DNA of 64,000 nt from Bacillus sp. NTK034 (lineage in GTDB: Bacteria > Bacillota > Bacilli > Bacillales > Cytobacillaceae). The DNA is taken from assembly GCF_017303275.1 (NCBI RefSeq), contig NZ_JAFKOJ010000007.1, positions 62,001 through 126,000 of the forward strand, given 5' to 3'. Position numbers and translations under genes: made by a program. A model generated the notes under the pieces. The model searched no databases. It saw only the letters and a list, made by a program, of their open reading frames with translations, and was not told the origin of the DNA. Positions 25,251-33,724 of this stretch are shown in pieces. Positions within the stretch are counted from its first letter, which is position 1. Each line of letters starts with the position of its first letter.

Positions 25251-26582
25251 ATGAAAAAGCTGTTTGTTACTAGCATCATGCTTATGGTAGGATTAATCTT
25301 TTCTTTCACTACTGTAAGCGCTTCTTCACAATTTGAAGTAGATTACCAAACTACTTCAAACAGTGTACATATTGAATGGGAGTCTGATGCTGCATCATTT
25401 AAACTATACTCAGGTAAGAAATTAATTTGGTCAGGTTCTAAAAAGGAATATACAGCTGAAAATCTTAAATCAAAGAAGCAATATAAATATCTATTAGTTG
25501 CTTTGGATCCAAATGATAAAGTTGTAGATCAGGCAGAATTAAGAGTCATTACAAAAGGTGAGAAAGAGAAAAAAAGCCTGCTATTAAAAAAAGCAAAAAA
25601 AGATGAACGATTATTAGATGGTGTTACCATTGATGCAATCATTAAAAAGAACAAGGTCATTGTTAAATGGGATGAAAAATTACCGGATGAAGATGGAGCT
25701 ATTGATCTATATAGAAATGATGAATACCTCGGTCAAATAAAAGGTAACTCCTATGTGGATACTGACATAGAACCAGGTAAGTATTATACATATCGTGTAC
25801 AAGGTGAGAAAAAGAAAAGTGAAGCAGAAATAAACCAATCTGTTAAGCAAGCTAAGAAAGACGGTTGGACTATTACTGAAGATGTTCTAAAAGAGTTATC
25901 TTATGAGACTTTTGATTTAGGAAAAATCATTCAAACTTTCTCTGAAGAGCAAGTAACGAATGAAAGCGTAGAACAAGCTCAGTCTTATGCAATTGCAGCT
26001 GCGATTCCACAAAGATATAACTTTAGGTATACAACATTCATTCCAGAAGCAAAGGTTGGTATACCCGGAAATCCAGCTTCTTGTCCAACTTTCCGTGGAG
26101 ATAATAGAGGTTTCGCATTTGACCATAGCAGGTATCGTACACAAACGGAAGTCTCTGCATATTTAACCGGGTCAACTACTGGAACCACTAGTTGGGTAAC
26201 AAGAGATGTGGGTCAAAGTGCAAGATATAATTGTGATGGTACAACTGATTATAAAACTCAGACAAGCTATACAATGTCCAAAACAAATCTAGAAGCGACT
26301 TCTCAATTTGTTTCATGGAGAGTCGTTCACGCAGTAGGCGATCCATTTGATATTATCAATATTGCTCCGCCAGTTATTGATTACACATATACTGCTAACG
26401 TAAGTTATGATGGAGACATCCAAGTTTTTGGTGAACATGATCAGGCACCTGCCCATGAAATGTATGTGTATATCCCGAACTCTGATGCTATGTTGCCTAT
26501 TTTCCAACATCAAAATAAGGGGTTATTATACCTTGCTCCACCATATCCAAATGCAGATATTGAATTCAGTATTTATAACTAG
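25251..26582 (+). CDS. Secreted FnIII-like / DUF3238 protein
   Basis: Signal peptide residues 1-24 (TTVSASS). Two fibronectin type III-like repeats follow (about 28-100 with VHIEWESDAASFKLY, and about 120-190 with VIVKWDEKLPDEDG and YTYRVQG). The C-terminal half from about 255 on (YTTFIPEAKVGIP, CPTFRGDNRGFAFD, SRYRTQTEVSAYL) fits DUF3238, a domain of secreted bacillar proteins of unknown function. Two Cys (about 275 and 325) may form a disulfide. It stands alone with site AATCGGAGGGG and is probably released to the medium or the wall. Confidence 0.75.
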   Translation: MKKLFVTSIMLMVGLIFSFTTVSASSQFEVDYQTTSNSVHIEWESDAASFKLYSGKKLIWSGSKKEYTAENLKSKKQYKYLLVALDPNDKVVDQAELRVITKGEKEKKSLLLKKAKKDERLLDGVTIDAIIKKNKVIVKWDEKLPDEDGAIDLYRNDEYLGQIKGNSYVDTDIEPGKYYTYRVQGEKKKSEAEINQSVKQAKKDGWTITEDVLKELSYETFDLGKIIQTFSEEQVTNESVEQAQSYAIAAAIPQRYNFRYTTFIPEAKVGIPGNPASCPTFRGDNRGFAFDHSRYRTQTEVSAYLTGSTTGTTSWVTRDVGQSARYNCDGTTDYKTQTSYTMSKTNLEATSQFVSWRVVHAVGDPFDIINIAPPVIDYTYTANVSYDGDIQVFGEHDQAPAHEMYVYIPNSDAMLPIFQHQNKGLLYLAPPYPNADIEFSIYN

Positions 26583-26751
26583 TAGAAATATCTCATAAAC
26601 TTGGGGTGATGACGACATGTCATCGCCCTTAGAAATTTCATAGCCCTTATTTCTCTTACTAAGATGGTTTATCCATGATAAACTTGTATACTCAATAATA
26701 TTGGTATTTACGTTTGAATTTTATTAAAAACAGTAAGGAAGGTGGGATAGA

Positions 26752-27114
26752 TTGAAGAAATTCATCTCAAGAAATATTCTGACCTTAATATTAGTTTCTA
26801 TAGTACTAACTATTATGTTATTACCTAGCTTTTCACAAGAAAATTCGCCATTAGTACTATCGTTAGTGGTTGTATTTTTTTATGCAATTTTATTTATTTT
26901 ATTATATGGAGTATCTTCATCATTGATAGCAGAACTTCTTAGTTTGCGAGCGAGTAGTCAAAATCGGAAAAAAATAAAAGCTGTGACCTTTTTAGTTTCT
27001 TTAGCTGTGTTTTCCTATTTTTCACCTAATCTGGTGTATGTACTCTATGCCTTCATCGTTGCTACTTTATATTTCTTAATCGATGAGTTCCTTAGAAAAA
27101 AGGATGCTGCTTAG
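26752..27114 (+). CDS. Integral membrane protein (120 aa, about four spans)
   Basis: TTG start after GGAAGGTGGGATAGA. Hydrophobic segments at about 9-27, 34-62, 76-92 and 95-112. The loop after span two is basic (RASSQNRKKIK). No family known. Own site, single gene, strong terminator after it. Confidence 0.65.
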   Translation: MKKFISRNILTLILVSIVLTIMLLPSFSQENSPLVLSLVVVFFYAILFILLYGVSSSLIAELLSLRASSQNRKKIKAVTFLVSLAVFSYFSPNLVYVLYAFIVATLYFLIDEFLRKKDAA

Positions 27115-27134
27115 ATTTTTTACTCCAAAATTCA

Positions 27135-27172
27135 CAAAAAAACCTTCAAAATTATTGAAGGTTTTTTCTCTG
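27135..27172. terminator. Bidirectional terminator
   Basis: AAAAAACCTTCAA / TTGAAGGTTTTTT around a short loop, between convergent genes. Confidence 0.85.
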
Positions 27173-27204
27173 TACAAGTAATGTTATGTAAGTTGTATCT
27201 TAGT

Positions 27205-27480
27205 CTATTTCACCGAGTCCTTTAATTGCTTACCTGGTTTAAATACCGGCAATTTTGACGCAGCAATTTCAATTTCTTCTCCTGTTTGAGGATTTCTTCC
27301 TTTTCGAGCCGCTCTCTCACGAACTTCAAAATTACCAAATCCGATAAGTTGAACCTTGTCTCCATTCTTTAGTGCTGTTTGAATGGATGCAAAAACAGCA
27401 TCCACTGCTCTAGCTGCATCCTTTTTTGATAATTCCGCTGTTTCAGCTACCTGATTTGTAAGTTCTGTTTTATTTAGCAT
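27205..27480 (-). CDS. HU-family DNA-bending protein
   Basis: A 91-aa HU/HBsu-type protein: [20 protein letters not shown] helix pair, [19 protein letters not shown] beta arm and [12 protein letters not shown] end. ATG 27480 is preferred with GGAGTG 10 bases upstream; a GTG three codons before is also in frame. Plasmid-coded HU could help origin opening, Rep binding or compaction, and may limit the load on host HU. Expressed alone, leftward. Confidence 0.95.
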   Translation of the reverse strand: MLNKTELTNQVAETAELSKKDAARAVDAVFASIQTALKNGDKVQLIGFGNFEVRERAARKGRNPQTGEEIEIAASKLPVFKPGKQLKDSVK

Positions 27481-27585
27481 AATAAGCACACTCCATATTA
27501 TTAATTCAATCTGTAAGATTGTATCTCATTTTTATCATAGCTAATTACATTAAAGCAAATTCCCTATGATTCTCCCTTATAAACA

Positions 27586-27787
27586 TTACAATTATTGCCC
27601 AATTATGGTATGATATAGCATATTACTCTTTTATTTTATTCATGTTTCACCTACGCAGGAGGAACTTTTTTTACGCAATGCGCTTTTCAGAAAGTGACCA
27701 ATCTATTAATGCTGCAAAATCAGCTATTAATTGGTCCTTTTCTGAAGAGCGTTTTTTTTTGCTTTTCGACCAAATACTTTTTAAGGA
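27586..27787 (+). promoter_or_regulatory. ANGC-hairpin attenuator leader of the nuclease operon (copy c)
   Basis: TTACAA at 27586-27591 and TATGAT at 27609-27614 (spacer 17). Hairpin at 27644-27665: GTTTC/GGAAC, A-A mismatch, CCT/AGG, loop ACGC. Long terminator stem: CGCTTTTCAGAAAG at about 27680 pairs with CTTTTCTGAAGAGCG near 27745, with ACCAAT/ATTGGT inside, then nine T. The box ATACTTTTTAAGGAGG ends at 27789. Confidence 0.85.
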
Positions 27788-27797
27788 GGAGTATCCA

Positions 27798-28118
27798 TTG
27801 GTTATTCAAACGCACTTTAACAATGGAGTCGCAACATATTTTGCAAATGAGAAAGGGAGGATTGCTGCGCAAATCTCTATGAAGGATGGAAAATATTCTG
27901 GTTTCAGTATTGTTCCACTGATCATGGATATGCAGGGCAGCCAAAGCGGTTTGTTATTCATATTAGATTGGGTGACAAAAAGGGCTAAATCTCCCATCCT
28001 ATCAGACATTAAGTATCCTCTCTTAGTAGACTTCGGTTTCCAGCATGCTGATACAGGATTAGTCTGGGATCCATCTATGGACGTGGAAGAAGTTGAGCCG
28101 GTTGTGATGTTTTCATGA
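27798..28118 (+). CDS. Unrecognised protein (106 aa), TTG start
   Basis: The TTG at 27798 lies 8 bases after TTAAGGAGG. The upstream continuation of the frame lies in the leader hairpins and is not coding. The product is a mixed alpha/beta protein (VATYFANEKGRIAAQIS, SGFSIVPLIMDMQ, LLVDFGFQHADTGLVWD) without a motif that I recognise. Its stop overlaps the start of the nuclease gene (ATGA), so the two are co-translated and may work together. Confidence 0.7.
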   Translation: MVIQTHFNNGVATYFANEKGRIAAQISMKDGKYSGFSIVPLIMDMQGSQSGLLFILDWVTKRAKSPILSDIKYPLLVDFGFQHADTGLVWDPSMDVEEVEPVVMFS

Positions 28119-29245
28119 CATCGGTTCCGAAAAAGATTGAATTTGCTAAACCAGCTTCGAGTGTGCATTCAAGTTATTGGAGCTATTCCAGGCTTTCTAT
28201 GTTTCGCGACTGTGAACGTCAATTTTATTATAAGTACGTTTTAGGCCTCCCTTATCCATCCAACCATAGTATGAGGGTAGGGAAGATTTTTCATAGGGCC
28301 ATTGAACTTATGATTAGAGAGGGTTATTCTTCTTCAGAAGCATTATATTTTTCCATTGGGGAACAAGGAGGCTTACCCGAGGGAGAAAAGACTTACTATT
28401 TATTAGGAATGTTAAATAAGGCTTTTGATCGAATTCCTAAAATGGATTATCTCGAAATATCGAGTGAATTAGATTTAAGTATAAAAACGACTAAAGGAGT
28501 CATCAAACTTATCATCGATTTGGTCATTGATGATCCGGCCAATGATGTAACTTATCTATGGGATTTTAAAACTAGTTGGAGTTCTTTTTCTGCAGAGACC
28601 CATATGCAATTGCCTTTCTATGGCTGGCTCTATAAACAGTATAGAGGGTATGTTGGCAGCACCTTTAAAGGAAAGCTGGTTTTTCCCCGGTTAGATAAGA
28701 GTGAGGACAATGAAGTACTCCTTACAAATGAAAAATTAGAGAAAGCTAAATTGTGGTTAATCCAGACGATAACCCAAATTGAAGACAAAGATGCGGATGA
28801 CCAAGAGGACTGGAAGATGGCTAAGGACCGTTCAAAATGCGATTATTGCCCATATGCAGCTCGATGTGCAGGAGGCTTGTTAGCGGGACTATCCAGCACA
28901 GGTGAACCCCGGAACCTTCAGGAGGCTGAAAAAATAGGAGAGTACCTCTTATCTCAGGAACTTGCTTTAAAGAATATGAAGAGTGGGTTCAAGAAGTGGG
29001 TAGAGGAAAATCAGTCAGTTCACGTAGGCACTGGTGTTTGGATGATTGAACAAAAGCCCAGTACTAAATGTGAGGATGTGGATGCCCTAATTGATTTTGC
29101 TCAGCGAAATGGCTTGGATCTTAAGAAGGCCTTAAATCCAAAACCCGCTATTTTAGCAGAGTGGCTTCTAGAGGATGAAACAGGGGAGTTAGAACAACTC
29201 ATTTCTTACTCGAATGGGCGTAAAAGCTTTAAATATGTTAAATGA
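28115..29245 (+). CDS. PD-(D/E)XK nuclease of the RecB/Cas4 type (PDDEXK_1)
   Basis: A RecB-like nuclease domain protein of 376 aa. Motifs: SYSRLSMFRDCERQFYYKY (start box with the first cluster Cys), VGKIFHRAIE (His), IIDLVIDD...LWDFKTSW (Asp and DxK), MQLPFYGWLY (QxxxY), and CDYCPYAARC (three Cys of an iron-sulfur cluster). This is the full set of Cas4/AddB-like cluster nucleases. Translation is coupled to the preceding small gene. A role in plasmid replication or recombination, such as end-processing, is likely. Confidence 0.88.
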   Translation: MTSVPKKIEFAKPASSVHSSYWSYSRLSMFRDCERQFYYKYVLGLPYPSNHSMRVGKIFHRAIELMIREGYSSSEALYFSIGEQGGLPEGEKTYYLLGMLNKAFDRIPKMDYLEISSELDLSIKTTKGVIKLIIDLVIDDPANDVTYLWDFKTSWSSFSAETHMQLPFYGWLYKQYRGYVGSTFKGKLVFPRLDKSEDNEVLLTNEKLEKAKLWLIQTITQIEDKDADDQEDWKMAKDRSKCDYCPYAARCAGGLLAGLSSTGEPRNLQEAEKIGEYLLSQELALKNMKSGFKKWVEENQSVHVGTGVWMIEQKPSTKCEDVDALIDFAQRNGLDLKKALNPKPAILAEWLLEDETGELEQLISYSNGRKSFKYVK

Positions 29246-29248
29246 GGA

Positions 29249-29285
29249 TGACGAGCGGCTTATATAAGTCGTTCGTCTTTTATTA
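29249..29285 (+). terminator. Terminator before the next ribosome-binding site
   Basis: GACGAGCGGCTTA / TAAGTCGTTCGTC arms followed by TTTTATTA, 15 bases before TTGGGAGG. Confidence 0.75.
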
Positions 29286-29309
29286 CAAATTAATTGGGAG
29301 GAATAAAAA

Positions 29310-29813
29310 ATGAAATATGAGATCGCACCAGCATATCAAGGTAGGAAAGAGATTTCTGCAGAGGACCTCTTAACAGCTGTGCATATTAGTTTAAATCAGG
29401 AAGCAGACCTTTTCGAAGAGGGAAAGCTTATTTGCAGCTGGCTCGGACTGCCAATGGACCAAAACATTGAGAACCTTCACCTTAAAGGAATTACTACGTA
29501 TGTCCAGAATCATCAATATTGCTTTAAGTGGACGGATGAAAGTAAAAATACGAATAAAATTTTTGCTGCCTTTCTTCCTCATGTTTGGGAAGGGGAAGAC
29601 ATGCTGCAGGTGAATGTTCATCATTACCGCGCATCAATAAATGAGCGTGAATTTAAAAATATAGACGAACTACATCAATTCATTTTCGAAAACTACCCTG
29701 AAATAGAGCCTTCTTTTATCAGCGTATGGGTCTTTGGGGCAGAAAGTAAGAATTACCGGTTAAATACTGTGACCACAAAAAGAGTAACAGTTCTTGCTGG
29801 AGGGGTAAAATGA
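29310..29813 (+). CDS. Unrecognised soluble protein (167 aa)
   Basis: ATG 8 bases after TTGGGAGG. The sequence is balanced alpha/beta with aromatic strands (QYCFKWTDES, HVWEGEDMLQVNVHHY, ISVWVFGAESKNYRL). No motif or family recognised. Its TGA overlaps the ATG of the next small gene, so the pair is coupled. It lies downstream of the Cas4-like nuclease in the same direction. Confidence 0.65.
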   Translation: MKYEIAPAYQGRKEISAEDLLTAVHISLNQEADLFEEGKLICSWLGLPMDQNIENLHLKGITTYVQNHQYCFKWTDESKNTNKIFAAFLPHVWEGEDMLQVNVHHYRASINEREFKNIDELHQFIFENYPEIEPSFISVWVFGAESKNYRLNTVTTKRVTVLAGGVK

Positions 29814-29991
29814 ATGATGTTTTTGATTTGGAAAGAATGATGAAATTAACAAACAAAGACCTATTGTTGTCTAGGGTCTTCAGAGACCTAGTCGAAAAGG
29901 CTTTAAAGATGAAAGTGATGTGTACCAAATCATTTTCAATGGATATGTACTTAACGATCCCATTATGGAAGAAGAATATATGAATTGCTGA
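29810..29991 (+). pseudogene. Small unrecognised gene with a -1 frame break at a TTTAAAG site
   Basis: Starts with ATGA overlap on the previous gene. Zero frame reads MNDVFDLERMMKLTNKD ... VFRDLVEKALK and then degenerates to a stop at 29981. The -1 frame reads KDESDVYQIIFNGYVLNDP and ends MEEEYMNC-stop at 29989-29991, which looks like genuine protein. The zero frame crosses GCT TTA AAG, that is a T_TTA_AAG heptamer that fits the X_XXY_YYZ pattern of -1 slippery sites. Alternatively one G was lost near GAAAAGGC. Joined length is 60 aa. Confidence 0.5.
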
Positions 29992-30012
29992 TAGATAAAT
30001 CAGTTTGAAGAA

Positions 30013-30042
30013 AGGTTGTTGCCAGGGCAGCAGCCTTTTTCC
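30013..30042 (+). terminator. Terminator upstream of the C5-methylase genes
   Basis: AAGGTTGTTGCC / GGCAGCAGCCTT hairpin followed by TTTTCC. Confidence 0.75.
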
Positions 30043-30095
30043 ATGCACTTTTTATGATTAAAAACTTATACCATTTTTCAGGAGGAAAACAAATT

Positions 30096-30971
30096 ATGAT
30101 TACAGCCAAGAGCTATTTTAGCGGTTGCGGTGGAATGGATTTAGGAATGCAAGAGGCCGGTATTGATGTGGTGGAGTCCTTTGAGATTGACCTGGCCGCA
30201 TGCAAAACCTTAGAGAGGAATTTTAAACACAAAGTAAACCAGTGTGACATTGCTAAGATTAAAGTATTGGATCAGCAAGCTGCTGACGTGTTTATCGGGA
30301 CTTTTCCGTGCACAAAGTATAGTTCGATCGCTGACATCCATGGAACCCGGACCGGGGATGAGCTATTTCTTCATTTTTTCCGGCATATTGCTTTAGCACA
30401 ACCTGAAGTGTATGTTGTTGAAAATGTCCCGGGGATGAGGAAATTTCAGGTGGTAATGGAGTGTTTAACGAAGCTGCCTAATTACTATGTCCGGGTAGAG
30501 TGCCCTGTTAATGCTAATCTCTGGCTCCCGCAAGAGCGCAAGAGATTGATAATTATAGGTAGTAAGAAACCGTTAAACAGCTTACGCTATCCAACTAATA
30601 ACAAGCCTGTGAAGATGAGAGACATCATTGATGTGGGGACTGAAGTATATTCTCCAGATTATGTTTTAAGACGCTTAAATGGTGCGTATAGAGACAAACC
30701 GATTATTACTGATTTGGATGGAATTGCTCCAACATGTGTTGCTCATTATGCTAAGGATCGTTCAACACGATTAATTAATGATGGTAAGTCTATTCGACCT
30801 TATTCGGTGAAGGAATACGGGCGACTACAAGGCTTCCCCGACTGGTTTGAGTTTCCTGTAACGGATAATGAAGCATACAGACAGATCGGAAATGCCGTTC
30901 CAGTCGAAATGGGCCGCTGGGTAGGGCAGGAAATAATACGATACTTTCAAAATTATTCATCTGTTGCCTAG
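30096..30971 (+). CDS. C5-cytosine DNA methyltransferase (Dcm/HhaI class)
   Basis: ATG at 30096 follows CAGGAGGAAAACAAATT; the frame opens 14 codons upstream in non-coding sequence. Motif I FSGCGGMDLGMQEAG, motif IV TFPCTKYSS (catalytic Cys about 81), motif VI VENVPG, motif VIII QERKRLIIIG and motif X RQIGNAVP are all there in order. At 291 aa it is short, with a small target-recognition region (about 185-225). No restriction endonuclease gene is next to it, so it is an orphan methylase, probably protecting the plasmid. Confidence 0.92.
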   Translation: MITAKSYFSGCGGMDLGMQEAGIDVVESFEIDLAACKTLERNFKHKVNQCDIAKIKVLDQQAADVFIGTFPCTKYSSIADIHGTRTGDELFLHFFRHIALAQPEVYVVENVPGMRKFQVVMECLTKLPNYYVRVECPVNANLWLPQERKRLIIIGSKKPLNSLRYPTNNKPVKMRDIIDVGTEVYSPDYVLRRLNGAYRDKPIITDLDGIAPTCVAHYAKDRSTRLINDGKSIRPYSVKEYGRLQGFPDWFEFPVTDNEAYRQIGNAVPVEMGRWVGQEIIRYFQNYSSVA

Positions 30972-31005
30972 TCAGCAGATGAGTTATTAAACAGTGAAAA
31001 TATAA

Positions 31006-31021
31006 AACTTTTTAAGGAGTA
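31006..31021 (+). promoter_or_regulatory. ACTTTTTAAGGAG ribosome-binding box
   Basis: AAACTTTTTAAGGAGT before the second methylase, the same box as in the leaders but without its own hairpins. Confidence 0.6.
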
Positions 31022-31027
31022 AAGAAT

Positions 31028-32428
31028 ATGAATCTAAAATTGAAGAAAGTCTATATGGTATCTAAAAAAGCTGAAAAACCTCGCTTGTTTCTCCAACATT
31101 TAGTATGCGAAGCAGCGGGATTAACGCCTGGCCAAGAATTGTTTATTTCTATCAATGAAGAGAATGAAGAGATTCAGATTCAAAATTATCCTATGGATAC
31201 AGAACATAAAATTCATGTAGCATCCCGATTAAGTAAAGTAAGCGGCAAGCGCCGGCCATTAGTTGATACTGCAGGTGAAAAGTACTCATCAATTATCGAT
31301 GTGAAACAGAAAGTAGAAATAAGCGTTTATCGAAAAGGTGAGAATAGCCGTATTGTGATTCAGCCGCTTAGATATAGCTTATTTACGAATAAAACTCTAC
31401 CCTCACAAAAAGATGAGCGAATTCGGCTTCTAAGTATCGCAGCAGGAGCTGGAGTTGGAACAGCCGCCATGTGTGATACCCAGCTCTTCTCAGCAGTTCA
31501 AGAGGTTGAGTTGGAAGATGATAGTGCTGAGGTACTCTTGAGAAACTTTCCGAATTCCTATATCTTTAATGGTGATATCTGGGATGTACATGAAGTTCAT
31601 GAAGCAGATGTCGTTTTTGCATCGGTTCCATGCAATGAATTTTCAAGTTTAGGTTATCAAGAGGGTAACCTTATGAATAATCTCATGATTGCAACTGCCA
31701 AAATCATTAAAAGCTCCAAGGCTGAGATGTTATTCTTTGAGAATGTTCCGTCCTTTTTTAAAAGTGAAGCATGGTTTAGTCTAAGAGATCTTCTAGCGGA
31801 TGATTATCTATATTGGACTGAAAAAGAATTAGAAGCTTGGGAGTTCGGCAGCATAGCCTCCAGAAAACGCATTTATTGCTGTGCCTTTCGACAAGAAAGA
31901 GCTTTTAAGTCTTTTCAATTTCCAGTACCAAAGAAGATGCGTAGACGCAAACTTAAGGACATTATGGATCCAGCTAATGTGAAACATGAATGGAAAAGCC
32001 TTGAGAAATGGATGGATTCATTTAATAGCAGAGAAGCATGGAAAGATCGTAGCTTAGATTTAACGTTCGTAACAAAAGATGCGACTAAGATACAATGCAT
32101 ACCCAAGCGTTATGCCGGCCACTCAGCTTCTTCGAGTTATGTTTTAAATGAAGAAAATAAGAAAAGCTGGCGCTTCTTATCTGTAAATGAAATCAGAAAA
32201 ATATTAGGTGTTCCGGAATGGTTTGAATTCACAGACCATATTTCGGATTTAAGAAAATATGAACTCCTGGGGCAAAGTGTAGATTGCAGGGTAATAAAGG
32301 CCATTGCCAATCGTATTGCCCATACTTTTATGAAATTAAAATCAAGAGCCGAGAATTCTATAGTTAAAAAAGAATCTCAAAGCTTGTCTGTTACCAATAA
32401 TGGACAGCTGCAACTATTGTTCTCCTAA
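31028..32428 (+). CDS. Divergent C5-cytosine methyltransferase-fold protein with an N-terminal extension
   Basis: Residues 1-125 are a basic beta-rich domain with no known match (KKVYMVSKKAEKPR, then IVIQPLRYSLFTN). The methylase core follows: RLLSIAAGAGVGTAAM (degenerate motif I), ASVPCNEFSSLG (motif IV with Cys), FENVPSFF (motif VI), SRKRIYCCAF (motif VIII) and ELLGQSVDCRVIKAI (motif X, with Gly-Gln-Ser-Val instead of GNAV). The catalytic Pro-Cys is kept while the SAM loop departs from FxGxGG. It sits 56 bases after the first methylase, so they may form a pair. Activity is uncertain. Confidence 0.8.
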   Translation: MNLKLKKVYMVSKKAEKPRLFLQHLVCEAAGLTPGQELFISINEENEEIQIQNYPMDTEHKIHVASRLSKVSGKRRPLVDTAGEKYSSIIDVKQKVEISVYRKGENSRIVIQPLRYSLFTNKTLPSQKDERIRLLSIAAGAGVGTAAMCDTQLFSAVQEVELEDDSAEVLLRNFPNSYIFNGDIWDVHEVHEADVVFASVPCNEFSSLGYQEGNLMNNLMIATAKIIKSSKAEMLFFENVPSFFKSEAWFSLRDLLADDYLYWTEKELEAWEFGSIASRKRIYCCAFRQERAFKSFQFPVPKKMRRRKLKDIMDPANVKHEWKSLEKWMDSFNSREAWKDRSLDLTFVTKDATKIQCIPKRYAGHSASSSYVLNEENKKSWRFLSVNEIRKILGVPEWFEFTDHISDLRKYELLGQSVDCRVIKAIANRIAHTFMKLKSRAENSIVKKESQSLSVTNNGQLQLLFS

Positions 32429-32453
32429 TATCCAAAAGAAAGGAAAGAGAACA

Positions 32454-32584
32454 ATGACATTTAAAGAGTGGCATACTGACATGTATGTGATCAATTGGAT
32501 CTTAACCAAGATTTTATAAAATCCCTAGAAGAGGAATATAAGGAATGGTGCTATATTAATGGTCTAGCACCAATATGGGATTAA
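32454..32584 (+). pseudogene. Small unrecognised gene with a -1 frame break
   Basis: A ribosome-binding site (AAAGGAAAGAG) and ATG begin MTFKEWHTDMYV, then the zero frame ends 10 codons later at a stop (32518). The -1 frame opens exactly there and reads DQLDLNQDFIKSLEEEYKEW and ends YINGLAPIWD-stop at 32582. Joined length about 43 aa. A single lost base near ATGTATGTGATC explains it; no good slippery site is visible. It follows the methylase operon by 25 bases. Confidence 0.45.
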
Positions 32585-32627
32585 TCTGTTTTTTAAGCAT
32601 GTTTATATATTTCTATTAACAATCAAG

Positions 32628-32670
32628 GAATCCTTTTTGAGACAAACTCAAAGAGGGTTTCTTTTTTTTA
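32628..32670 (+). terminator. Terminator of the methylase operon
   Basis: GGAATCCTTTTTGAG / CTCAAAGAGGGTTTC arms and eight T, in front of the convergent HTH gene. Confidence 0.75.
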
Positions 32671-32698
32671 AGGTATATAAAACATCATTGTTACTTCT

Positions 32699-33571
32699 CT
32701 AAAACTGCTCCAACCAGTTATAAAAAACAGGGGACGCCGGCTTTGAATGGTTGTTAATAGTTTTTGCTTTTCTTTTAGTGAAATCAGGCAGTACTTCATC
32801 TTGGATTAAGCTAAGAAAGTAAGCCGACATACTGTATATTGGTTCTGGATAGGATAATCTCTTATGTAGTTTCATAATGGCTTTAGAGCATGCTTTTAGT
32901 AATTTAAATGGCTCAACTTGTAATATATTTATTGCTTGTCCAACAATGTTTTTAGCCGCTTTTTCCGAAAAGTGATTTTCCACTAAATGATCAATTACAG
33001 GTTTGTAATGATTTTCAATTTCTGAGTCATTAAGTGAATTTTTTGTTACGCGCGCATGCGCTTTTATATTATTTTCTTCTTCAAAGTTTTTAGGAGTTTG
33101 GGAGTTTAAAAAGAGTTTGTCTTTCTTTTCAGGAATGACTTCACCAGTATTTTCAATAATCTCTGGCACTTCACCTGCTCCGACATTTTCAGCTTCTTCA
33201 ATCTGTACGATTTCTTCATCATCAACGAGTGCTTCTCCACTAAAAGGCTGCAAAACATAATAGCAGTTCCCATTTAACCCATTGGAACGTTTGGTGTGAA
33301 AAATTTTAATAACACCATGATCTTTTAATAGTTTAATGGTGCGCTCTACTGTCTTGGTAGAGACTCCAGCTAATGAAGCCAATGAATCCTGCTTTAGCCA
33401 ACATACACCAGCAACCTTACAAGCGTATTTCTTTAACAGATGAAAAACGGAATCGTTGCTTTTCGTCAAAATATTTCTTAATACACCGTAATGAAGATCC
33501 ATATGATGATTTAATTCCTCTACAGAATTAAATGACTGCAGCTCCCTGGCTAGTTTTGGTATATAGCACAT
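32699..33571 (-). CDS. Winged-helix replication-associated protein
   Basis: A 290-aa protein with an N-terminal winged helix: WLKQDSLASLAGVSTKTVER, TIKLLKDHGVIKIFH (about residues 58-95). An acidic linker (EEIVQIEEAENVGAGE) and a C-terminal helical part follow. The layout is like helix-turn-helix proteins that accompany Rep in Bacillus plasmids and phages (DnaD- or RepA_N-like helpers). It is transcribed away from the iteron array, right beside the origin, so a role in replication initiation or its control is likely. Confidence 0.65.
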   Translation of the reverse strand: MCYIPKLARELQSFNSVEELNHHMDLHYGVLRNILTKSNDSVFHLLKKYACKVAGVCWLKQDSLASLAGVSTKTVERTIKLLKDHGVIKIFHTKRSNGLNGNCYYVLQPFSGEALVDDEEIVQIEEAENVGAGEVPEIIENTGEVIPEKKDKLFLNSQTPKNFEEENNIKAHARVTKNSLNDSEIENHYKPVIDHLVENHFSEKAAKNIVGQAINILQVEPFKLLKACSKAIMKLHKRLSYPEPIYSMSAYFLSLIQDEVLPDFTKRKAKTINNHSKPASPVFYNWLEQF

Positions 33572-33724
33572 GATTAGAACTCCTTTTGATAGACAAATTC
33601 TTATTGGAAATTAGTTTATCAAAATCGAAATTTGTAAAATGTCTCTCTCTAAGAGAAAATGCACCACAAAGAAAAACAGGTTAGTTAGCGTGATACCAAT
33701 GGAATAAAAAAAAGTGACAAATTT

